In this document: one piece after another, positions 7,898 to 12,846 of the stretch
How the letters are laid out: each line of letters starts with the position of its first letter
Numbering within the stretch: the stretch's first letter is position 1
Assembly: GCA_030595525.1 (NCBI GenBank)
Contig: JAUVDD010000021.1
Span: forward strand, 1-12,846
Direction: 5' to 3'
DNA length: 12,846 nt
Source of the DNA: Puniceicoccales bacterium
GTDB lineage: Bacteria > Verrucomicrobiota > Verrucomicrobiia > Opitutales > Oceanipulchritudinaceae
The notes under the pieces: generated by a model
Told to the model about the DNA's origin: nothing
What the model saw: only the letters and a program-made list of their open reading frames with translations
Databases searched by the model: none
Made by a program: the position numbers and the translations under genes

Positions 7898-7920
7898 GAA
7901 AGTCTTGCGAAGGGACTTTC
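7898..7920 (+). other. Hairpin downstream of hisB
   Basis: GAAAGTC (7898-7904) pairs perfectly with GACTTTC (7914-7920); two further G-T pairs would extend the stem to 9 bp around a GCGAA loop. It starts 25 bases after the hisB stop and has no T run. It may stabilise the hisB 3' end or mark a processing site before the next small gene. Confidence 0.45.
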
Positions 7921-7939
7921 TGTAAGTCACTATGACGAT

Positions 7940-8170
7940 ATGATTAGAGGATTTGTTTACTCCATTGTGGCAATTTGTTTTTTCCTGTTGGGAAGTGTCC
8001 TATACATGTTACTCGGTGATATGGACGAAGCATCGATGAGCTTTGCCGGCGGTTGGCTGATGTTGATTACTCTCTTTGGTGTAGGGCCTGTTTTCTTCGG
8101 TATAGGTTACTGGCATAACCGTCGATTATATCCAGATGAACCTCATTGGGATTCAGAAACGGGTGAATGA
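7940..8170 (+). CDS. Small two-helix membrane protein of unknown function in the his cluster
   Basis: I do not recognise this 76-residue product. It has two predicted membrane helices (about residues 5-25 and 37-58) joined by a short acidic loop (GDMDEASMS). A polar, acidic C-terminal tail follows, after a basic pair (R61, R62) that should place both ends in the cytoplasm. The second helix is rich in Gly and Phe. There is no signal peptide cleavage site, cysteine motif or catalytic motif. The ATG at 7940 has no clear ribosome binding site. It lies 67 bases after hisB and 47 before hisH, on the same strand, so it is probably on the his transcript, but nothing in its sequence suggests a role in histidine synthesis. 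The clean hydrophobic pattern supports a real gene; function is unknown. Confidence 0.65.
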   Translation: MIRGFVYSIVAICFFLLGSVLYMLLGDMDEASMSFAGGWLMLITLFGVGPVFFGIGYWHNRRLYPDEPHWDSETGE

Positions 8171-8189
8171 TGGAGAAGTCTTGCTCTCA

Positions 8190-8203
8190 GCGGTGTTGAC
8201 CGC
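8190..8203 (+). other. Short hairpin just before hisH
   Basis: GCGGT (8190-8194) and ACCGC (8199-8203) form a perfect 5-bp stem with a GTTG loop, 14 bases before the hisH ATG. It lies where a Shine-Dalgarno site would be expected and none is visible, so it could affect access of the ribosome to hisH. Confidence 0.35.
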
Positions 8204-8217
8204 ACATTACCCGATTA

Positions 8218-8880
8218 ATGAGTGAGCAGACGGGCCAATCACCAAGAGTTGGAATACTTGATTACGGCATGGGTAACTTGAGAAGTGTCCATAGAGCTTT
8301 CATGGCCGTAGGCGCGGACGCAGAAATTGTTCAACATCCTCATGAGATGGAAGGGAAAGACGCCTTGGTGTTTCCCGGACAGGGTGCGATTGTCGATTCG
8401 ATGCGCCTCTTGAAGGAACGGGATTGGATTGGTTTTCTCAAGAATTGGGTTAACGCCGATCGTCCGTTCTTTGGAATCTGTCTTGGGTTGCAGGCCTTGT
8501 TTGATTTTTCTGAAGAAGGCCAAACTGAGGGGTTGGGATTATTCGGAGGAACTGTCAGACGCTTTGTCTTTGACCGTGAAGAAGGAATAAAAATCCCACA
8601 TATGGGGTGGAATCATGTCCAATTTGCTTCGGCCGATGATTCCTTGATCACGAAAATCCATCCCAAGGAGGATCAATTTTATTTTGTCCACAGTTACTAT
8701 GTTGTGCCTGAGGAAAAGGATCTGATTTGGGGCACCACCGAATATGGAGGAACGACCTTTTGCAGTGCCATCCGAAAGGGAAATCTGGTGGCTACACAGT
8801 TTCATCCAGAGAAATCCCAATCAAAAGGGTTACAATTGTACCGAAACTTCCTCGAAAATGTAAATTCGAGTTGCGAGTAG
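8218..8880 (+). CDS. hisH: Imidazole glycerol phosphate synthase, glutamine amidotransferase subunit
   Basis: HisH hydrolyses glutamine and channels the ammonia to its partner HisF, which makes imidazole glycerol phosphate and AICAR. At 220 residues it is slightly longer than the usual 195-215. Family marks are GILDYGMGNLRSVHRAF near the N-terminus, FPGQGAI, the nucleophile C88 in FGICLGLQALF, GLGLFGG, PHMGWNHV, FVHSYYV, and H196/E198 in TQFHPEKSQSKGL. The catalytic triad is complete. The N-terminus has about ten extra residues (MSEQTGQSPR) before the core. No ribosome binding site is visible. HisF, normally adjacent, is not in this window; downstream is gltA. Confidence 0.97.
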   Translation: MSEQTGQSPRVGILDYGMGNLRSVHRAFMAVGADAEIVQHPHEMEGKDALVFPGQGAIVDSMRLLKERDWIGFLKNWVNADRPFFGICLGLQALFDFSEEGQTEGLGLFGGTVRRFVFDREEGIKIPHMGWNHVQFASADDSLITKIHPKEDQFYFVHSYYVVPEEKDLIWGTTEYGGTTFCSAIRKGNLVATQFHPEKSQSKGLQLYRNFLENVNSSCE

Positions 8881-8936
8881 TTATTTCAGATGATTGAATA
8901 TTCGTTAATCGGACTAACACATACCACATACTACTT

Positions 8937-10232
8937 ATGAGCGAAAACCAAACAGCTAAAATAATCATTGAAGGAAAAGAGCACGAATACCCCGTCATGA
9001 TCGGCTCCGAAAACGAGAAGGCGATCGACCTGCGTCAATTCCGTAAAGAAACGGGTTATATCACTTTTGACGATGGATACGGTAACACGGGATCCTGCCT
9101 CAGCAACATCACGTTCATCGATGGTGAAAAGGGTATTCTTCGTTACAGGGGCATCCCGATTGAACAACTGGCGGAAAAGTCCTCTTTTCTCTGCGCTGCC
9201 TACTTAATCATTTACGGCAAGCTACCGAATGAAACAGACCTGAATGAATTCAGAAAAAAGGTGGCAAAAAAGGCGCATCTTCATGTCGATTTTAAGCACC
9301 ACTTTGAAGGGTTTCCCAAGGCAGCCCACCCAATGGCAGTCTTGAGTTCGATGCTGAATTCGCTGGGAAGCTATTACCCACATATGTCGACCAATAATCG
9401 TGAGCAGGACCTGGAGCAATTTGATGAGACTGCAGCCCTGTTGATTTCAAAAGTACGGACCATTGCCGCTGCGACTTACAGAATGAACATGGGACTGCCG
9501 TTTATCTATCCACGCAAGGATCTGAGATATGTGGAAAACTTCCTCCATATGATGTTTACCGAGCCATACGAGCAGTATATTGCTCCGAAGGAAGTCAGTG
9601 ATGCGTTGGATCTATTCTTCCTTTTGCACGCGGACCACGAGCAAAACTGTTCAACTTCAACAGTCCGCATGGTAGCTAGTAGTGGGGCAAACCTGTTTGC
9701 TTCAGTTTCTGCGGGTGTGAGTGCCCTTTGGGGACCTCTGCATGGTGGTGCCAATGCGGCTGTGGTCAAGATGCTTCAGGAAATTCATGACAGTGGAGAT
9801 GACGGAAGCCGCTACATTCGTGCAGCAAAAGACGGGAAGGCACGTCTGATGGGTTTCGGACACCGGGTTTACAAAAACTACGACCCAAGAGCAACGATCT
9901 TTGGACAAGCAGCAGAGCGCGTCTTGAAAGCACTTGGGCGTGAGGATCCCTTGCTCGATATTGCTCATCACCTCGAGCAAGCTGCATTGAGTGACGATTA
10001 CTTTATCCAAAGGAAGTTGTACCCAAATGTGGACTTTTACAGTGGAATTGTCCTGAAAGCGATTGGTATACCTGTGGAAATGTTCACAGTGATGTTTGCG
10101 ATAGGTCGTATGCCGGGATGGATTGCCAATTGGAAGGAAATGGCTGAAACTTCAACCAAGATACACCGTCCCCGTCAGGTCTATACAGGACCAACTATTT
10201 CGGACTATACTCCGATCGAGGAACGCAAATAG
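8937..10232 (+). CDS. gltA: Citrate synthase, type I
   Basis: This enzyme condenses oxaloacetate with acetyl-CoA to citrate, the entry step of the TCA cycle. At 431 residues with an N-terminal beta-rich region (about 1-55, containing the [29 protein letters not shown] block) it fits the hexameric, NADH-sensitive type I group of many Gram-negative bacteria. Catalytic residues by alignment to the E. coli enzyme are H269 (in [10 protein letters not shown]), H309 (in [14 protein letters not shown]) and D366 (in NVDFYSGI). The ending with TGRRxY-like RPRQVYTGP is also typical. Whether it is truly NADH-regulated cannot be read from sequence alone. No Shine-Dalgarno site is seen before the ATG. A gene on the opposite strand ends 5 bases after its stop codon. 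Confidence 0.97.
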   Translation: MSENQTAKIIIEGKEHEYPVMIGSENEKAIDLRQFRKETGYITFDDGYGNTGSCLSNITFIDGEKGILRYRGIPIEQLAEKSSFLCAAYLIIYGKLPNETDLNEFRKKVAKKAHLHVDFKHHFEGFPKAAHPMAVLSSMLNSLGSYYPHMSTNNREQDLEQFDETAALLISKVRTIAAATYRMNMGLPFIYPRKDLRYVENFLHMMFTEPYEQYIAPKEVSDALDLFFLLHADHEQNCSTSTVRMVASSGANLFASVSAGVSALWGPLHGGANAAVVKMLQEIHDSGDDGSRYIRAAKDGKARLMGFGHRVYKNYDPRATIFGQAAERVLKALGREDPLLDIAHHLEQAALSDDYFIQRKLYPNVDFYSGIVLKAIGIPVEMFTVMFAIGRMPGWIANWKEMAETSTKIHRPRQVYTGPTISDYTPIEERK

Positions 10233-10237
10233 TTCTC

Positions 10238-10978
10238 TCAATTCCCCTCTGAAGGCTTATGTTCTTCCCGTAGATGGTGGGCAAGGGACTCTTCGAGTCC
10301 GAGTCCGGCATGTTTGCGGATACCCTTGACTACAAGGAAAAGAATTCCGATCAGGAAAAGCATACTGGGTGCTGCTATGACGATGAAGGACCAGAATGTC
10401 ATGGCCCCCACCTCAGCGTTGAATTGCGCCTGATCGATTCTGGGTTCTGTTTTTATGAAGTAGCTGGCCAGAATGAAATTCAGGGCTGCACTGATGAAAA
10501 AGGAGACGGAAAGGAGTGCGGTAGCTGTCTTGAGCAGCTTTTCCATGGCCTCTGTGGAGTTGCGTTCATGAAGAGCACCCTGGATATGGTCGACATCGAA
10601 AATCTCCTTGGAGAAGACAAGAATACGAATGAGAGGATACTTGGTGAATAATGATCCAAGAACTGCCAGTCCTATAATTGCAGGAATGGCGGTCTCCTTA
10701 ACGATGAACCAGAAACGAGGAAGTTGCATCAATCCAACGCCTCCTGTCAGGAGAACACTGACAAATCCCAGTATGGAAATAAAATTTACTTTCCTTCGTT
10801 TATTGTAATCCCAAACAAAGTAGCCCACTGGAAAAGCCAAGGCAATTGCCAGGACCCAGGCTGGTTGATCAATGAACCGATCACCTTGGGTCAACATGAT
10901 GACAGGAACCAGTATATTGAAGAGCAGACTGTTAAAGCTGTTTTCGCGTTGTGGTGTTTCTGGATTTTCGCTTCCCAT
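10238..10978 (-). CDS. VC0807-family multi-pass membrane protein
   Basis: The minus-strand product is 246 residues from the ATG whose complement is at 10976-10978. It has about six hydrophobic helices (near residues 18-30, 42-56, 66-84, 92-110, 150-172 and 195-222). The pattern FNILVPVIML, FPVGYFVWDYNKRRKVNFISILGFVSVLLTGGVGL and VKETAIPAIIGLAVL matches my recollection of the VC0807 family, a group of inner-membrane proteins of unknown function distantly like septation protein A. The C-terminus is a charged cytoplasmic tail (EESLAHHLREEHKPSEGN). A TTG at 11002 would add eight residues; the ATG looks better, but neither start has a clear ribosome binding site. It converges on gltA (5 bases between stops) and diverges from coaB. 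The membrane protein call is firm; the family name is less so. Confidence 0.8.
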   Translation of the reverse strand: MGSENPETPQRENSFNSLLFNILVPVIMLTQGDRFIDQPAWVLAIALAFPVGYFVWDYNKRRKVNFISILGFVSVLLTGGVGLMQLPRFWFIVKETAIPAIIGLAVLGSLFTKYPLIRILVFSKEIFDVDHIQGALHERNSTEAMEKLLKTATALLSVSFFISAALNFILASYFIKTEPRIDQAQFNAEVGAMTFWSFIVIAAPSMLFLIGILFLVVKGIRKHAGLGLEESLAHHLREEHKPSEGN

Positions 10979-11008
10979 AAGAGGAGATGAATGGTTTAAC
11001 AATTGCTT

Positions 11009-11689
11009 ATGAAGGCAAGCCCGATTCGGTGCCTGGTTACAGCTGGGCCAACACGTGAGTTTTTCGACCCGGTAAGATTCCTCAGTAATCCATCCAGTGG
11101 GAAGATGGGATTCGCGTTAGCTGAGGCGGCCGTGCATCGTGGATGGGATGTTGAGTTAATCAGTGGCCCGGTCAGCTTGCCGGACCCGGAGGGTGTCCGG
11201 ATCAAACGTATCGTGACCGGACAGGAAATGTTTGAGGAAGTGAGTAAACGCTTTCCTGGGTGTGATATATTAATCATGACGGCTGCGATTATGGATTATC
11301 GTCCCAAGCTGGTTGCTGACCATAAGATCAAGAAATTTGAACTTGAAATGGTCATTGAAATGGAGCCGGTAATCGATGTGCTGACAACCGTAGGACGTGA
11401 TAAGGATCATCAGGTTGTTGTAGGATTTGCCGCCGAGACCAATGATCTTGTTGGAAATGCAACCAAAAAACTGCATTCGAAGAATGCTGATTTCGTAGTA
11501 GGAAACATAATCGGCGGTGAAGAGGGTGCATTTGGACGAGATGACAACAGGGTTGTGGTGATTTCCAACGATAACGACCCCATTGAGCTGGGGCCAATGA
11601 GTAAATCAGAATTGGCAACTGCCTTGTTGGCTCTGTTTACACCAAGATTGAATACCGTCGTGACTGACGATACTGGATCGGCCGAATGA
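11009..11689 (+). CDS. coaB: Stand-alone phosphopantothenate-cysteine ligase (CoaB domain)
   Basis: CoaB joins cysteine to 4'-phosphopantothenate in coenzyme A synthesis. In most bacteria it is the C-terminal half of the bifunctional CoaBC (Dfp) protein of about 400 residues. Here the 226-residue product contains only the CoaB domain, so the flavin decarboxylase CoaC must be encoded elsewhere. Visible motifs are [25 protein letters not shown] (about 10-34), TAAIMDYRP (91-99), KIKK (106-109), VVGFAAET (137-144), and [14 protein letters not shown]27, A92 and K106 correspond to E. coli N210, A275 and K289, which are important for the acyl-cytidylate chemistry. One oddity is the segment MEPVIDVL, where the family usually has NPDI: the Asn is Glu here. 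The ATG at 11009 is preferred over a TTG at 11003; no good ribosome binding site is seen for either. Its last bases overlap the following kinase gene. Confidence 0.88.
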   Translation: MKASPIRCLVTAGPTREFFDPVRFLSNPSSGKMGFALAEAAVHRGWDVELISGPVSLPDPEGVRIKRIVTGQEMFEEVSKRFPGCDILIMTAAIMDYRPKLVADHKIKKFELEMVIEMEPVIDVLTTVGRDKDHQVVVGFAAETNDLVGNATKKLHSKNADFVVGNIIGGEEGAFGRDDNRVVVISNDNDPIELGPMSKSELATALLALFTPRLNTVVTDDTGSAE

Positions 11690-12846
11690 AAACACCCCAC
11701 GATCCTATTGATACCCTAATCGAACGAGTGGATGAATTGGATGCCGCCAGTCGGGCAAACCTGATCTCGAGGTTAGCTCGCGATCGACAGCTTTTAAGCA
11801 CAGTTCTTAATACGATCCGTGAAGGCATTATAGTCTGCGAAGCATCCGGACGGGTGGAATATGCAAACCCTGCTTCAAGGGAAATGCTGGGAATCAGTGA
11901 TCGCGATGTGGGTGATCTGATTTTGTGGCGAGCGGTTCCAGATTTGGCCCGTACCCTGAAATTGAGCAATAAGGGATACCTTTTGGAGGAAGCCAATGTT
12001 TCCCGGGAGTTGGAACTTAGCTACCCACAGCGTAGGGTGGTCCGGCTTTACCTGGTACCAATTGAAGAGCCGCAACAGGACATCCAATTGGCCAGATATG
12101 TGGTGATTGTCTCGGATATTACTCAAGACCGGGCACAAAATCGTCAGGAGATTGAGGACGAAAGAATAAATTCAATTCTGGAACTGGCAGCGGGTGTGGC
12201 TCACGAATTGGGCAATCCACTGAATTCATTGACAATTCATCTGCAGGTAGTGCAACGACAGTTGAAAAAACTTCAGGATTCGACCACTCGTGATAAAGTG
12301 GGAAAATCGATTTCGGTCTGTTCGGGTGAAGTCGAGAGACTGGATAGTATTATCACCCATTTCCTGGAGGCTTTACGCCCCAAGCAACCTGATTTGAGGG
12401 ATCTTGATTTGATCGCCCCTCTGGAGGAATCCATCGAATTTCTCGGACCTGAACTTGAAAGCGCTGGAATTCGAGTTGATATCGAATTGGCTGCGAGCCT
12501 ACCGGTTGTCCAAGGTGACCGTGACCAGATTAAACAGGTCTTTTTCAATATAATTAAGAATGCCCGACAGGCCATGAAATCAGGTGGCATAATCCGGATT
12601 CGCGCCTTTTCTGATGATGAATTTGTCTACATTCAAATTGGGGATACGGGCGAGGGCATTCCGCAGGAGGACTTAAGCAAAGTCTTTCAACCATACTTTA
12701 GTACCAAAGAGGATGGACATGGTCTTGGAATGATGATCGTTGAGCGAATCATGCGTGACCATGGTGGCCAGATCGGAATCGACAGCCGCCCAGCCGTCGG
12801 AACCTTGGTGACCTTGCAATTCCCGCAAAAACACCGACGGATCCGC
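11686..12846 (+). CDS. PAS-domain sensor histidine kinase, NtrB-like, 3' end cut by window edge
   Basis: The reading frame runs 387 codons to the window edge without a stop and appears nearly complete. It is a cytoplasmic sensor kinase: no membrane helix or signal peptide is present. After a short helical start there is a PAS-like domain at about residues 35-110 (TIREGIIVCEASGRVEYANPASREMLG) with a further region to about 150 (YVVIVSDIT). The dimerisation/phosphoacceptor domain has H173 in AAGVAHELGNPLNSL. The ATPase domain has the N box (N292 in NIIKNARQAM), G1 box DTGEGI (320-325), F box VFQPYFSTK and G2 box GHGLGM (344-349), ending with GTLVTLQFP. The HELGNPL box is typical of NtrB/AtoS-type kinases that work with sigma-54 regulators; such a regulator might lie just downstream, but this is outside the window. 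The start ATG overlaps the coaB stop (ATGA), so the two are translationally coupled. The signal sensed is unknown. Confidence 0.92.
   Translation, partial: MKTPHDPIDTLIERVDELDAASRANLISRLARDRQLLSTVLNTIREGIIVCEASGRVEYANPASREMLGISDRDVGDLILWRAVPDLARTLKLSNKGYLLEEANVSRELELSYPQRRVVRLYLVPIEEPQQDIQLARYVVIVSDITQDRAQNRQEIEDERINSILELAAGVAHELGNPLNSLTIHLQVVQRQLKKLQDSTTRDKVGKSISVCSGEVERLDSIITHFLEALRPKQPDLRDLDLIAPLEESIEFLGPELESAGIRVDIELAASLPVVQGDRDQIKQVFFNIIKNARQAMKSGGIIRIRAFSDDEFVYIQIGDTGEGIPQEDLSKVFQPYFSTKEDGHGLGMMIVERIMRDHGGQIGIDSRPAVGTLVTLQFPQKHRRIR

Noticed and set aside
8885..8936. Candidate promoter before gltA (TTGAAT at 8894 with possible -10 hexamers)
   Set aside because: No hexamer at suitable spacing matches the -10 consensus in more than about half its positions; similar weak matches occur by chance in any AT-rich gap.
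10274..10651. Plus-strand open frame of 125 codons opposite the VC0807-family gene, with several cysteines
   Set aside because: The minus-strand product has a coherent membrane-helix pattern across the whole region; the plus-strand product is a Cys/Glu/Asp-rich mirror of hydrophobic codons without a motif.
1..12846. Mobile elements, CRISPR arrays, tRNA or rRNA genes, phage or defence genes
   Set aside because: I looked for transposase or integrase motifs, regularly spaced repeats and RNA-gene signatures and saw none; the gaps between genes are all short (under about 75 bases).

Overview
This window is a compact stretch of bacterial chromosome carrying mostly core genes, at a GC content I judge by eye to be near 50%. 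It holds the end of the alpha ribosomal operon, guaA, part of a histidine biosynthesis cluster, a citrate synthase, a stand-alone CoaB and the start of a two-component system. I saw no mobile elements, CRISPR arrays, tRNAs or rRNAs. The combination (rpsK-rpsD-rpoA-rplQ, guaA beside hisD-hisC-hisB...hisH, a type I citrate synthase and a VC0807-family membrane protein) looks to me like a PVC-group organism, most likely a marine Verrucomicrobiota of the Opitutae/Puniceicoccales kind. That placement comes from overall impression and gene content, not from a search, and is only moderately secure.

Layout. Positions 1-3032 are the alpha operon: rpsK (S11, with a long repeat-rich N-terminal extension), rpsD (S4), rpoA and rplQ (L17, with an acidic C-terminal tail), closed by a clear intrinsic terminator. 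Next come a 77-residue membrane-anchored zinc-ribbon protein and guaA. Positions 4894-8880 hold hisD, hisC, hisB, a 76-residue two-helix membrane protein of unknown role, and hisH. gltA (8937-10232) follows. A VC0807-family membrane protein on the minus strand converges on gltA, with only 5 bases between the stop codons. It diverges from coaB, with about 30 bases between the probable starts. coaB overlaps a PAS/histidine-kinase gene by ATGA, and that kinase runs off the right edge almost complete.

How the genes work together. The first four genes supply ribosome and RNA polymerase parts made in fixed proportion. GuaA makes GMP. HisH, HisB, HisC and HisD cover four histidine steps: imidazole-glycerol-phosphate formation (as the glutaminase), dehydration, transamination and the final oxidation. 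HisF, HisA, HisG and HisI/E are absent, so the pathway is split across the chromosome. GuaA and HisH are both class I glutamine amidotransferases with intact Cys-His-Glu triads. Citrate synthase and CoaB connect through CoA chemistry, but nothing here shows that they are co-regulated.

Nothing in the window is an evident new system. The points most worth a second look are the 39-base in-frame tandem repeat in rpsK, the acidic tail on L17, the two small membrane proteins of unknown role, the translational coupling of coaB to a sensor kinase, and the contrast between unit-leading genes with no visible Shine-Dalgarno site and downstream genes with good ones.
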